From positions 83,959 to 147,958 of the forward strand of contig DASZTS010000110.1 in the NCBI GenBank assembly GCA_035547915.1: DNA of 64,000 nt, written 5' to 3'. Below, piece after piece: positions 53,484 through 62,570 of the stretch. Below the pieces are notes generated by a model, which worked only from the letters and a program-made list of their open reading frames with translations, was not told the origin of the DNA and ran no database searches. The position numbers and the translations under genes are program-made. Numbering within the stretch: position 1 is the stretch's first letter; the number at the start of each line of letters is the position of its first letter. Source of the stretch: DASSFG01 sp035547915. GTDB lineage: Bacteria > Planctomycetota > Planctomycetia > Pirellulales > JAICIG01.

Positions 53484-56400
53484 ATGGCCGCCGCGCGTTG
53501 GCCTGACTGCCTGATCGTCCTGTTTGCCGTGAACACGATGTCCGTCCAAGGCTTTAATCCCCCGGATGGCGATCAGCGCCTAATGGTGTTCTGCTCCCCG
53601 ACGGGGCGCGAGGTGTTTCACTCGATCTGTCACGCGAAGGAGATTGGCACGCCCGACCCGTTCGACGTACAGTCGATCCACGCCGAGATACGCGAGGTGT
53701 TCGAGGCCATGGTGGCTCGCGCCACGACGCCGCCCGGCACTCCTTCGGGTCGCAGTCTGCTGTTGCTGGGCGAGTCAGGCAGTGGCAAGACGCATCTCAT
53801 GCGGGCCTTTCGCAACTACGTCCATGCTAGCGACCTGGGCTACTGCGGCTATTTGCAGATGACCACGCCCACGCATCATTACGGGCGATATATTTTGTCG
53901 AAGCTGTTGGCCTCGCTGGATGAACGCTACGACGACCCGCGCGTGACGGTCTCGGGTTTGATGTGCCTCTCGACGGCACTGGTAGACAGTCTCGGACCCG
54001 ATTACGCGTCGGTCATCGAGGAGCTGCGCGTCACACATTTCCGCTCGGACGAGCTGACCGAATTCGTCGACCGCTTGTCGAAGGATATCTTGGAGGGACT
54101 CACTCCGCGGGGCGATCTACTTGGCACGATCCGCGCGCTGATTTACTTGCAGCGGCACGATTCGGCCCTGCGGGCGGCTGCGCACAGTTACCTGCGCTGC
54201 GAGGACCTGCCTCGCTTCGACCGCGAAGCGCTCGGTGGCATCGTGTCTCGCACCGACGGCTCACACCCGCTGGAGACGATCGAGACGCTCGGCTACCTGA
54301 TGTGGGCCGTGCACGGCCGGCCGCTGGTATTGTTCGTCGATCAGCTCGAAGATATGTACAACCTGGAAGATTCCAAAGAGTTGTTTCGCCGCGCAATCGG
54401 CGCACTGAACACGGTGGCAGAGAGCGTTCCTTCTTCCATCATCGTCATCGCCTGCCTGGAGGATTATTACGAGCACCTCAAACCGTCGCTGGCCCAATCG
54501 CTGGTCGACCGCATCGAGCGCAATCCCGACAAGATGCGGCTCGAAAGCCGGCGCACCGAGCCAGAGATCATCGACCTCGTGGCCACCCGGCTGGCCGTGC
54601 TGTACGAAGGCGCGGGCGTCGAGATAGACGGCCGCGACCCGATCTTTCCCATTCCTGCCGCCGAGCTGCGCGAGCGACGCAACCTGCGCACCCGCGACGT
54701 GCTTGATTGGTGTCGGCGCTTCCAGGAGCAATTCCGCTCGGGCAAGAAAACGGGCGAGCCGGAGGAATCTGTTTCTGCCGACCTGGGCATCGCCGAGTTG
54801 GAGCAGCACTGGCAAACGTTCCAAGCCGAAGGCAAATGGACGGTGCCGACCGACGAAGATGTGCTGGCCGCGATTCTTGCCCGCGCCCTCAACCACGGCT
54901 GCCAGGAAACGGCGAATGGCCGTCTGCTTCGTGCCGCCGCCGATGGCCGGTTCGTCGAGGTGACGCCCATCGGCGTGGGAAGACGGTCGGCCGCCATCGT
55001 GATCGGCATCTGCAACAAGCGTCCGCAAGGTAATGGCTTGGCCCGACAGGTCGAGGAGCTCGATGAGCGGGCGGCCGGCCGCAGCCGTTTCATGGTACGT
55101 TCGATGGAGTTTCCCTCGAACCCGAGGGCCCAGATTGCGACCGTGCTGGGCGACTATATCACGCGCGGCGGACGGCGAACCGTGATCGAGGACTCTCAAT
55201 GGCGGGCGATGCTTGCCTACGATGATTTCCACCGCGCGCACCAAACCGATGCGGCATTTGCCCATTGGCTCGTCCGCGAGAAACCGCTGACCCGCTTGCG
55301 CCCGCTGCGCGAGATCCTCGCCAATGGCAGCGGTCCGACCGACGCGCCGGCACCAACTTCCCCGGCGAAGGACCCCTTACCGACTACGGCCGATGGCGAA
55401 CGGCCTGTTGCCGCGCCCCCGCAACGACCACGTCAGCAGGCTCAGGCTGTCCGGCTAGGAAAGTCGACAGGCCTGAATGAGGAACCGGTAGAGATGCAGG
55501 GTGACGAGGTGACCCGGCACGCAGCGTTTCTCGGCGGTTCTGGGAGCGGCAAGACGACCGTCGCTCTGAATCTGATCGAGCAACTGCTCGAGCGCGGCGT
55601 GCCGGCGATTCTCGTCGACCGCAAAGGCGACCTATGTGGCTATGCGGATGTCGATTGGTGGAAGAAGTCGGCCGAAGGCGACGAATACGATCTGCGCAAG
55701 CGCGCCTTGCGCGAGCGGGTTGCGGCGCGCCTGTATACACCAGGGAATGCGCGGGGGCGAGGCTTGCGCCTTTCGGTCGTGCCGCCCGGGCTGAGTCACG
55801 AGAAGGACTTCGAATCGCTTGCCAGCGCGGCCGGAGCGGCGCTAGCCAGCATGGCTGGCTTCGGTGAGTCGCGGCACGGGGCGCAGCGGGCCATTCTGAT
55901 ACACGCCGTCAAGCAACTTGCTCAATTGCGGCCGAACCGCGAGTCTGGCATCGCGGAACTGGTCGAGTTGATCGATTCAGAAGATCCAGCGCTCGTGAAC
56001 GCCATCGGCAGGCTCGACACCAAGCTCTTCAAGAGAATAGTCCAAGAACTGGAGACGTTACGCCTGACGCGTGGCCACCTTTTCGACGCGGCCGCCGAAC
56101 GGCTCGACTTCGACGGCTTGCTGACCACCGGCGCCGACGGCCGCACGCCGTTGACGATCGTCAGCACCAAGTTTTTGGGAAACACGCTCGACGTGCAATT
56201 CTGGATTGCGCAATTCTTGAATGAGCTGCGCCGCTGGGCCGGGGCTCATCCAACTCCGACGTTGCAGGCGCTGCTTCTCCTGGATGAGGCAGACATATAC
56301 TTACCTGCCAGGTCACAGCCGGCGAGCAAGGCGCCGCTGGAAGACCTGTTGAAGCGGGCGAGGTCCGCGGGCATTGGTCTGCTTCTAGCCACGCAAAGCC

Positions 56401-56681
56401 CTGGCGACTTCGACTACAAGTGTCGCGAGAATGTCCGCGCATGGTTTCTAGGGCGGATCAAAGAAGACACGGCTATCGGCAAGTTGAAACCGATGCTCGA
56501 TGGCGCGCGCGGCGATCCGGCCGCAAAATTGCCCGGCCAGCAGCCCGGCGAATTTCAGCTTGTTCGCGACGGCCACGTCACGTCACTGCAAGCGGATCGT
56601 TCGCTCTTAAAGACCGAGCAACTTGCCGACGAGGCGATCTTGAAATTGGCGCGCGCCACGGTCGATGTGGGGCGAGTATGA
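53484..56681 (+). CDS. Dual P-loop ATPase: AAA/ORC-like N-terminus and HerA/VirB4-like C-terminus; third gene of candidate system
   Basis: A 1065-residue protein. Module 1 has Walker A GESGSGKT (residues 96-103) and Walker B LVLFVDQLEDMY (about 281-292), then helical and winged-like parts to about 560. A Pro/Ala linker follows (about 615-660). Module 2 has Walker A GGSGSGKT (about 684-691) followed by ILVDRKGDL, then TLQALLLLDEADIYLPA (Walker B, about 927-943) and GIGLLLATQSPGDF, the order of HerA/FtsK-like DNA pumps. It is probably a DNA translocase or helicase powered by two ATPase types. It begins 96 bp after the second gene; 53538 is an alternative ATG. No ribosome site decides. Confidence 0.85.
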   Translation: MAAARWPDCLIVLFAVNTMSVQGFNPPDGDQRLMVFCSPTGREVFHSICHAKEIGTPDPFDVQSIHAEIREVFEAMVARATTPPGTPSGRSLLLLGESGSGKTHLMRAFRNYVHASDLGYCGYLQMTTPTHHYGRYILSKLLASLDERYDDPRVTVSGLMCLSTALVDSLGPDYASVIEELRVTHFRSDELTEFVDRLSKDILEGLTPRGDLLGTIRALIYLQRHDSALRAAAHSYLRCEDLPRFDREALGGIVSRTDGSHPLETIETLGYLMWAVHGRPLVLFVDQLEDMYNLEDSKELFRRAIGALNTVAESVPSSIIVIACLEDYYEHLKPSLAQSLVDRIERNPDKMRLESRRTEPEIIDLVATRLAVLYEGAGVEIDGRDPIFPIPAAELRERRNLRTRDVLDWCRRFQEQFRSGKKTGEPEESVSADLGIAELEQHWQTFQAEGKWTVPTDEDVLAAILARALNHGCQETANGRLLRAAADGRFVEVTPIGVGRRSAAIVIGICNKRPQGNGLARQVEELDERAAGRSRFMVRSMEFPSNPRAQIATVLGDYITRGGRRTVIEDSQWRAMLAYDDFHRAHQTDAAFAHWLVREKPLTRLRPLREILANGSGPTDAPAPTSPAKDPLPTTADGERPVAAPPQRPRQQAQAVRLGKSTGLNEEPVEMQGDEVTRHAAFLGGSGSGKTTVALNLIEQLLERGVPAILVDRKGDLCGYADVDWWKKSAEGDEYDLRKRALRERVAARLYTPGNARGRGLRLSVVPPGLSHEKDFESLASAAGAALASMAGFGESRHGAQRAILIHAVKQLAQLRPNRESGIAELVELIDSEDPALVNAIGRLDTKLFKRIVQELETLRLTRGHLFDAAAERLDFDGLLTTGADGRTPLTIVSTKFLGNTLDVQFWIAQFLNELRRWAGAHPTPTLQALLLLDEADIYLPARSQPASKAPLEDLLKRARSAGIGLLLATQSPGDFDYKCRENVRAWFLGRIKEDTAIGKLKPMLDGARGDPAAKLPGQQPGEFQLVRDGHVTSLQADRSLLKTEQLADEAILKLARATVDVGRV

Positions 56682-56976
56682 ATCGGCCGGGCGACGAGGG
56701 CAGGGGAGTGCTTGACCCGACGAAATGCGTTGTGGCTCAACAGGCAAATCGTGCTCATGGCGGAGCAGGGCAGAGCGCCATGAGGTCGACGACGAGCGAT
56801 TGCGCGAGATTTCTGGCGGCCGGTGATTTGTCGTCGGCCGGTTTTGTGGCCTGTCTCGGATAGACCGGATCCCCTGCCCTTCGCCTCCCCGCCGACGTTC
56901 GACGGTGAGCTAGAGTTAATATGTTTTTTACCTTTTGTCAGGCGGTCGGTAAGACTTGTCGGAATTCTGGAACGTC
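56682..56976. other. 295-bp gap after the cassette
   Basis: It holds a G-rich repeat at 56697-56710, starting 15 bp past the ATPase stop, and a TAATAT box at 56917-56922 that could be the -10 of the next gene; the -35 (GACGTT) is poor. No gene or RNA is visible. Confidence 0.4.
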
Positions 56977-57564
56977 ATGCAAACGTACGACCTGGTGATG
57001 ATCGGCGTGCTCGCCGTCGCCACGCTGCTCGGCTTCTATAAAGGCATGGCCAAGCAGATCGCGTCGATCACTTCTCTCGCGGTGAGCTATTTTGCTGCGC
57101 TGCGGTTGAGCCCTGCGCTGGCGGCTCACATCCGCCAACCGGAGCCGCTGAATCGCTTCATCGCCATGCTCGTGATTGGCCTGCTCGCGTCGCTTGTCAC
57201 TTGGCTCGTGTTCCGCAAGGTGTCGCAGTTCATCGACCGGGTGCATCTCAAGGAGTTCGACCGCCAAGTTGGTGGCCTGTTCGGCGCGGCCAAGGGCGTG
57301 CTCCTCTGCGTGGTGATTACCTTCTTCGCCGTGTCGCTCTCGGCCGCCAGTCGCCAAACCGTGCTGGCCTCGAGATCGGGTAAGTTGATCGCCAGGTTCA
57401 TCCATCAGGCCGGGCCCGTGATGCCGCACGAGATCCACAAGCTGCTCGATCCCTATCTGGACCAGCTCGAGGAACAACTGACCTCGGCGCGGAACGGAGA
57501 ACCGAGCCGCAACCCGAAACGCGCACCTCGCGCATTGGCACTCGACTTCGACGGGCCCCGTTAA
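56977..57564 (+). CDS. CvpA-family membrane protein
   Basis: A 195-residue protein. Four hydrophobic segments in the first 125 residues (LVMIGVLAVATLLGFYKGM; ITSLAVSYFAALRL; FIAMLVIGLLASLVTWLVF; GGLFGAAKGVLLCVVITFFAVSL) follow the CvpA pattern, with the GFYKG and DRxxGGLFGAAKG motifs. A basic, Pro-containing tail follows. CvpA-family proteins are inner-membrane proteins linked to colicin V production and envelope stress in enterobacteria; the role here is unknown. ATG at 56977 is preferred to a TTG seven codons earlier. It is separate from the cassette upstream (295 bp away). Confidence 0.8.
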   Translation: MQTYDLVMIGVLAVATLLGFYKGMAKQIASITSLAVSYFAALRLSPALAAHIRQPEPLNRFIAMLVIGLLASLVTWLVFRKVSQFIDRVHLKEFDRQVGGLFGAAKGVLLCVVITFFAVSLSAASRQTVLASRSGKLIARFIHQAGPVMPHEIHKLLDPYLDQLEEQLTSARNGEPSRNPKRAPRALALDFDGPR

Positions 57565-57765
57565 GCGGTAAATGTTGGTCGGCGGGCGACCACCGCCCCC
57601 GCAGGCTCATTTTGGGCGTCTTTTTCCAACTTTCGCTGTCACGGCTATTTATGTCTTTGCCGGCGCTCGGCATGATGCTTGCATTCGTCGCCCAGCGGTT
57701 GAGAAAGGTGTCGGTTCCTGGACGATCGGAGGTCAGCACGCGGCGGGGAGAAGGAGAAACATCGG

Positions 57766-58149
57766 ATGCTCAACGTCTACTTTGAGAACGTCATCACTCG
57801 ACAACGAAAGCGAATCCTGCCGGTGGCGCTTTTGAAGATTCAGGGCACCTCCTTGCTCGACGGCCAGAACGCCTTGCTGGCTATCTATCAGGGCGGCCTA
57901 TGGCGGGCCGACGACGAACATTTTTTTGTTGTCGGCGTCGAGTCGCTGACGGCGATCCACTTCGAGAATGCGGACATCCGCTCGCCTTCGATGGGTCCCT
58001 ATAATCCGGCTTGGTTGGTCGATGGTGCGATCCGCGCCGGCCGGTCACAAGAAGTGGCTTTGGCCCGCCTCGATGAACATAGCGGCGCCTGGCACGTTTA
58101 TGCCGACCGGACCTTTTGGGCGGCCGCCGTCTTCACCGCCGTGGCCTGA
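57766..58149 (+). CDS. Small protein of unknown function
   Basis: A 127-residue soluble protein, MLNVYFENVITRQRKRILPVALLKIQG with later WRADDEHFFVVGVESLTAIHFEN and WHVYADRTFWAAAVFTAVA. No motif is recognised. AGGAG is 10 nt before the ATG, which supports a real gene. A weak promoter (TTTCCA, 17 bp, TATTTA) ends near 57651. The previous gene ends 201 bp upstream. Confidence 0.65.
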   Translation: MLNVYFENVITRQRKRILPVALLKIQGTSLLDGQNALLAIYQGGLWRADDEHFFVVGVESLTAIHFENADIRSPSMGPYNPAWLVDGAIRAGRSQEVALARLDEHSGAWHVYADRTFWAAAVFTAVA

Positions 58150-58535
58150 CGGCTTCGATTCGATTTTCCGTTTTCCGAACGCGGAGTTTGCTCTCCGCTG
58201 CCCTCGGTCGAGACCTTTCGCGACCTCGGCGACCTCGGTTTGTGATGCGAACTTTCATCCGTTCGGCGATCCGGAGGCCGACCCATTTCCGGCAGGGGAG
58301 CGGAGCGTTGGCCGTTCGGATTTCGCGGCGTCGACGACCAATTTCGGGCTCGAAGCACGGCCTCTAAACGCTCCGTAATTGGTGCTCGCTCCAGCCAGAA
58401 AGGGCCGAGGCCGATTTTGAAAACCGCCGGGAAAAATGCAGTTTCTAACCGAACATAAGAAACATTATCGGACGTTGCCGGCGGCTGAAAAACAGGCCTT
58501 TTTAAAGGCCGTACGTCGGCACCCGCCGCATGCCG
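58150..58535. other. 386-bp convergent gap
   Basis: Between a plus-strand small gene and accA. It holds a 6-bp stem (GCGGAG...CTCCGC, 58181-58198) 31 bp after the first gene, two tandem CGACCTCGG units near 58214, and the accA terminator at 58486-58510. No supported coding frame. Confidence 0.5.
58486..58510 (-). terminator. Rho-independent terminator of accA
   Basis: On the minus strand, GGCCTTT-AA-AAAGGCC (58495-58510) is a perfect 7-bp stem followed by TGTTTTT. It lies 25 bp beyond the accA stop. Confidence 0.72.
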
Positions 58536-59507
58536 TCAGCTCGCGGCACCGTCGACAAAGGCACCGATGCGGCGAAACTTCTGGTAGCGGGCGGCGAGCA
58601 GTGAATCGACCGGCTGGGCGATCAGCTCGCGGATGCTCTTGATGAGATACATCTTCAGCCGAGCGGCCGTCTGATGATGGTCCCGGTGGGCGCCGCCCAG
58701 CGGTTCTTCGATGACGTCGTCGATCACGCCCAGGCCGACCAAATCCTTCGAAGTCATGCGCAGCGCCTCGGCGGCCTGCTCGGCGTACTTGGAACTCTTC
58801 CAGAGAATGCCGGCGCAACCCTCGGGGCTGATGACCGAGTAGTAGGAGTGTTCGAGCATGGCGACCTTGTCGCCGACGCCGACGCCCAGCGCGCCGCCGG
58901 AGCCGCCTTCGCCGATCACCACGCAGATCACGGGGGTGGGCAGCCGCGACATTTCCAGCATCGAGGTGGCGATGATCTGCGCCTGACCGCGCTCCTCGGC
59001 ACCGATACCGGGGAAGGCGCCCGGCGTATCGATCAGGCAGATCACCGGCATGCGGTACTTGGCCGCCAGCTTCATCTTGGCCAGGGCCTTGCGATACCCC
59101 TCGGGATGCGCGCACCCAAAGTTGCACTCCTGGCGTTCCTTGAGCGTGCGTCCCTTTTGATGCCCGGCGATGAGCACCTTGTACTGGTCGAGCTTGCCGA
59201 AGCCGGTGAGCATGGCTCGGTCGTCGCCGAAGGTCTTGTCGCCGTGGAGTTCGACGAACTCGTCGAGGATCAGGTCGAGGTAGTCGGCCGTGCGGGGCCG
59301 ATCGTCATGGCGGGCGACTTGCACCGTCTCCCAGGGGCGCAGTTGCCCGTAGACGCGCTTCTTCACGTCGGCCAGCTCGCGCCGCAGCCTGCGGATTTCC
59401 TCCACGGCTTCTTGCGAGCCGTCCCCCTCGGCCTCCAGCTTGGCCAGCCGGGCCTCCAGTTCGTAGATCGGGCGCTCAAAGGTCAGGCGGTGGTTCATGG
59501 TGGCCAT
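58536..59507 (-). CDS. accA: Acetyl-CoA carboxylase carboxyltransferase subunit alpha
   Basis: A 323-residue protein. The N-terminal coiled part (ERPIYELEARLAKLEAEG) and HDDRPRTADYLDLILDEFVELHGD, GHQKGRTLKER, FGCAHPEGYRKALAKMKLAAKYRMPVICLIDTPGAFPGIGAEERGQ, and GEGGSGGALGVGVGDKVAMLEHSYYSVISPEGCA are the AccA signatures. It transfers carboxyl from biotin to acetyl-CoA with AccD, making malonyl-CoA for fatty acids. The other subunits are not in the window. Two ATGs (59507 and 59498) are equally good. Confidence 0.95.
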   Translation of the reverse strand: MATMNHRLTFERPIYELEARLAKLEAEGDGSQEAVEEIRRLRRELADVKKRVYGQLRPWETVQVARHDDRPRTADYLDLILDEFVELHGDKTFGDDRAMLTGFGKLDQYKVLIAGHQKGRTLKERQECNFGCAHPEGYRKALAKMKLAAKYRMPVICLIDTPGAFPGIGAEERGQAQIIATSMLEMSRLPTPVICVVIGEGGSGGALGVGVGDKVAMLEHSYYSVISPEGCAGILWKSSKYAEQAAEALRMTSKDLVGLGVIDDVIEEPLGGAHRDHHQTAARLKMYLIKSIRELIAQPVDSLLAARYQKFRRIGAFVDGAAS

Positions 59508-59629
59508 AGTGGCTACAGGTTACATCCGCCCCCCGAAAACCGAAAGGGCAAGTCGCCCTGGCCGGCGGCCGCAGATTTTGAGAAGTTCACATTTCAAAAT
59601 TCAAGCTTTCTTGCTGCGGCCATTCCGCG

Positions 59630-60517
59630 TCAAGCGCGTGCCGCGGCCGGCACCGGGGGCGGCTCTTTGAATACGGGAGTTACCTTGAGGTGCCGCAGGA
59701 ACTCGTTGATGTTGGGTAGTCGCTTCTCGGGCTGTTTTGCCATCATCGACTGCAGAATCTGAGAGAACGCCGGGTTGACGTTGCGGTTGTGGGCCTCGAT
59801 CAGCGGTATCGGCGAGGCGAGGTGTTTGTTCAATAAGTCGCTGCTGTTCGCGCCCGTGTACGGCGGACGGGCGGCCAGGAGATGAAAGATGGTACAGGCG
59901 AAGCTATAGACGTCGGCCTCCACTCCCAACGGCTTGCCGCGAATCTGTTCAGGCGACATATAACTGCGCGTGCCTTGGATTTTGCTCTTGCGCGCAAAGA
60001 GCTTGGCCAACCCTTTCTTTTGTCTCACAGCAAGAGCGAAGTCGATGAGTTTCACCTCGCCCTCGAGGTTCACCAGAAAGTTGTCCGGCTTCACGTCGCG
60101 ATGGACCCAGCCTTTGTTATTGAAATAGGCCAACCCTTCGGCCGCCCGCTCGATGATGGTCGGCACCATGAACGCTACCTGTTCGAGCACGCGCTGCTGA
60201 TCGACGACGCGCTGGATGATGTCCTTCATGTTCGGGTACGGAAAGAACTCCATCACCAGGTAGGGCGTTCCCTGGTTGACGCCATGGTCGTAGATGTGGA
60301 TCACGCGCTCGTGATCGAGTACCCGGCCGACCTGGAACTCGTTCCTCATGTAGCTGTTGTGCTCGCGATCTTTGCGAAAGTCGGCGAGCAGAACCTTGAG
60401 CGCGCGGCGCGTCTGATTGCGGTCGTCGATTGCGGCCCAGACCTGACTCGTCTGTCCACGATTGACGACGTTCAGCAGGCGATACGGTCCAATATACTGC
60501 TGACCAGCTAATGCCAC
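59630..60517 (-). CDS. Degenerate Ser/Thr protein kinase-like protein
   Basis: A 295-residue protein, almost only a kinase domain. The Gly-rich loop is NRGQTSQVWAA instead of GxGxxG, and the metal-binding DFG is DFA (LIDFALAVRQ). Present: Lys in RALKVLL, HRDVKPDNFLV and YMSPEQ. It may be a weak kinase or a pseudokinase acting as a binding scaffold. No membrane helix, so it is soluble. It lies 122 bp upstream of accA and 51 bp after the glycosyltransferase gene on the same strand. Confidence 0.82.
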   Translation of the reverse strand: MALAGQQYIGPYRLLNVVNRGQTSQVWAAIDDRNQTRRALKVLLADFRKDREHNSYMRNEFQVGRVLDHERVIHIYDHGVNQGTPYLVMEFFPYPNMKDIIQRVVDQQRVLEQVAFMVPTIIERAAEGLAYFNNKGWVHRDVKPDNFLVNLEGEVKLIDFALAVRQKKGLAKLFARKSKIQGTRSYMSPEQIRGKPLGVEADVYSFACTIFHLLAARPPYTGANSSDLLNKHLASPIPLIEAHNRNVNPAFSQILQSMMAKQPEKRLPNINEFLRHLKVTPVFKEPPPVPAAARA

Positions 60518-60568
60518 GCGCGTCGTCCGATCGGAATTGCCTCAAAAGGGTTGGTCGGCTGCGTTAGT

Positions 60569-61762
60569 TTAGTCGGCTGTGGCTTGGGCGACAAACGCAG
60601 GTGCCGTCGTGCCCAACAACCGTTCGTACACGGCCCGCGTCCGTTCCGTCATGTGCTCGTGGCGAAAGACTTCGGCACAGCGGCGGCGGCCCGCGGCGCC
60701 GAGGCGGTCCCGCAGGTCCGGGTCGGCGGCCAACTCGCCGATCGCAGCCTGGAGCCCGGCGATATCGCGCGGCGGCAGCAGATAGCCCGTCTCTCCCGGG
60801 ATGACCACTTCGCGCGCGCCGTCGATATCGTAGCTGACCGCCGGTTTGCCGGAGATCAGGGCCTGCGGCAATACGCGGGCCAGCCCTTCGCGCAAGCTCG
60901 TATGGACCACGATGTCCATGGCGCCAATCAATTCCGGAATGCGCTCGGGCGGCACCAGCCCGGTGAACTGAAAATATCCGGACAGGCCGACGGACCGAAT
61001 GCGGTTCTCGAGCGTCTCGCGCAATAGACCGTCGCCGACAAACAAGAACCGGAGCTGGGAATTGTCCGCGACGGCTTGCTCTGCGGCCGAGATGACATCG
61101 TCGTGGCCTTTGAGGTGAAAGAGTCGGGCGATCTTGCCGACGACGATCTGCTCGTCGGCATACCCCAATTCCCGGCGTACACGCTGCCGGTGCCGTTGTG
61201 CGTCGAGGAAAGGGCCGGTCTCCATGCCGCTATAAATGGTTGTGAACCGTTCGCGCGGAGCGACGCCGGCGCGGACCATCAGGTCGGTCATGGCGTCGGC
61301 CACACTGATGAAGGCGTGGCAGCGCCGGGCGGCCCACCGCTCGCAGCGGCGATAGAACTCGTGCACCAGCCGATTCTGATAGGGATAGAACGGCGCCCCG
61401 TGGACGCCGTGAACGACCGCCGGCACGTCGAGGCTCCATGCCGCCGCGCGGCCCAGGATACCGCCTTTGGCGCTATGCGTGTGGACCACGTCCGGTTTGA
61501 ACTCGCGCAGCAGGCGCTTGAGTTCACGGTAACTCACGCAGTCGCGCCAAGCGTGGATCGACCGCCGCAGCGAGGGCACGATGGCCAGCGGCACCCCATT
61601 GGCCCGCGCCCGATCGAGCAGGCTCCCCTCGGGCCCCAGTGGCGGCCCGGTGATGAGCAGCACATCATCGCCATAATCGCGCAACAGACCCTCACACGTC
61701 AGCAGCGTGTTTTCTTGCGCTCCGCCGAGGATCAACCGCGTGATGATGTGGGCAATACGCAT
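60569..61762 (-). CDS. Family 4 glycosyltransferase
   Basis: A 397-residue protein beginning MRIAHIITRLILGGAQENTLL, with VHTHSAKGGILGRAAAW and VVHGVHGAPFYP in the acceptor half and GKIARLFHLKGHDDVI, FTGLVPPERIPELI and VHTSLREGLARVLPQALISGKPAVSYD in the donor half (the E-x7-E-like segment in EGLARVLPQ). These are GT4 signatures. The start is 19 bp after the truA stop; the frame extends upstream but would overlap truA. Together with truA it may be one transcript. Donor sugar unknown. Confidence 0.9.
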   Translation of the reverse strand: MRIAHIITRLILGGAQENTLLTCEGLLRDYGDDVLLITGPPLGPEGSLLDRARANGVPLAIVPSLRRSIHAWRDCVSYRELKRLLREFKPDVVHTHSAKGGILGRAAAWSLDVPAVVHGVHGAPFYPYQNRLVHEFYRRCERWAARRCHAFISVADAMTDLMVRAGVAPRERFTTIYSGMETGPFLDAQRHRQRVRRELGYADEQIVVGKIARLFHLKGHDDVISAAEQAVADNSQLRFLFVGDGLLRETLENRIRSVGLSGYFQFTGLVPPERIPELIGAMDIVVHTSLREGLARVLPQALISGKPAVSYDIDGAREVVIPGETGYLLPPRDIAGLQAAIGELAADPDLRDRLGAAGRRRCAEVFRHEHMTERTRAVYERLLGTTAPAFVAQATAD

Positions 61763-61781
61763 CAGAACGATGGCCGCTGCG

Positions 61782-62570
61782 CTAATCGTCGGCCGTCGGC
61801 CTTTCGCCTTCGGTCGTCTTTCCATTGTACTCAACACGCAGGAGGAAGAGTCCGTGCGCCGGGGCCGTCATTCCGGCGGCGCGCCGGTCTTGGGCGGCCA
61901 GTACTTCCTCCGGCCAACTCTCGGGGCGCGTGCCGCGGCCGACTTCGACGAGCGTGCCGACGATCGACCGCACCATGTTGTACAGAAAGCCGTCGGCCTC
62001 GATTTCGACGGCGATCAGGTCGCATGTCTCATGCTGGCCGCGTTGGACGGTGAGATCGAACACCGTGCGGACGCTGCTGGTGCGCTGCGGCCAACCGGTC
62101 TCGAAGCTGCGGAAGTCGTGCGTGCCGAGCAGATTTTTCGCGGCGCGTTGCATCGCCTCGGCGTCGAGTCGCTGACGATAGTGCCAGGCGTACTGCCGTC
62201 GGAAAACGTCAGGAATGGGACCATCGTGCAACACATAGCGATACCGCTTCCGGACCGCGTCGCGAATGGCATGAAAACCGGGCGCGGCGTCGACCGAGTC
62301 GAGCACGACCATATCGTGCGGCAACTCCGCGTTGAGCGCTCGGAGAAAAACGTCGGCCGACATGCCCGATTGCGTATCGAAACTCACAACCTGCCCCAAG
62401 GCGTGAACTCCGGCGTCGGTGCGGCCGCTCGCTGTCACGCGAATCGTCTCGCCGGTGATCTTGGCGAGCGCGGCTTCGAACGTCCCTTGCAAGGTCGACT
62501 GGCGCGGCTGCACTTGCCAGCCGGCATAGGCCGTGCCGTCGTACGAGAGAGTCAGTTTGAGCGTGCGCAC
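61782..62570 (-). CDS. truA: tRNA pseudouridine synthase A
   Basis: A 262-residue protein starting with GTG at VRTLKLTLSYDGTAYAGWQVQP, the TruA start. The catalytic Asp52 is in ASGRTDAGVHALGQVVSFDT, and later KRYRYVL, FLYNMVRSIVGTLVEVG and LFLLRVEY complete the family pattern. It makes pseudouridine at positions 38-40 of the anticodon stem. The frame is open 46 codons further upstream, but those are Arg/Pro-rich and lie over a G-rich repeat, so the GTG is preferred. Confidence 0.93.
   Translation of the reverse strand: MRTLKLTLSYDGTAYAGWQVQPRQSTLQGTFEAALAKITGETIRVTASGRTDAGVHALGQVVSFDTQSGMSADVFLRALNAELPHDMVVLDSVDAAPGFHAIRDAVRKRYRYVLHDGPIPDVFRRQYAWHYRQRLDAEAMQRAAKNLLGTHDFRSFETGWPQRTSSVRTVFDLTVQRGQHETCDLIAVEIEADGFLYNMVRSIVGTLVEVGRGTRPESWPEEVLAAQDRRAAGMTAPAHGLFLLRVEYNGKTTEGERPTADD

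Noticed and set aside
57576..57592. TGGTCG-GCGGG-CGACCA as terminator of the CvpA-like gene
   Set aside because: A good 6-bp stem, but followed by C-rich sequence and not a T-tract.
58381..58440. A possible third copy of the MITE-like repeat near GGCCGATTTTGAAAACC
   Set aside because: Only short matches; no AGAGC ends or 31-bp block.
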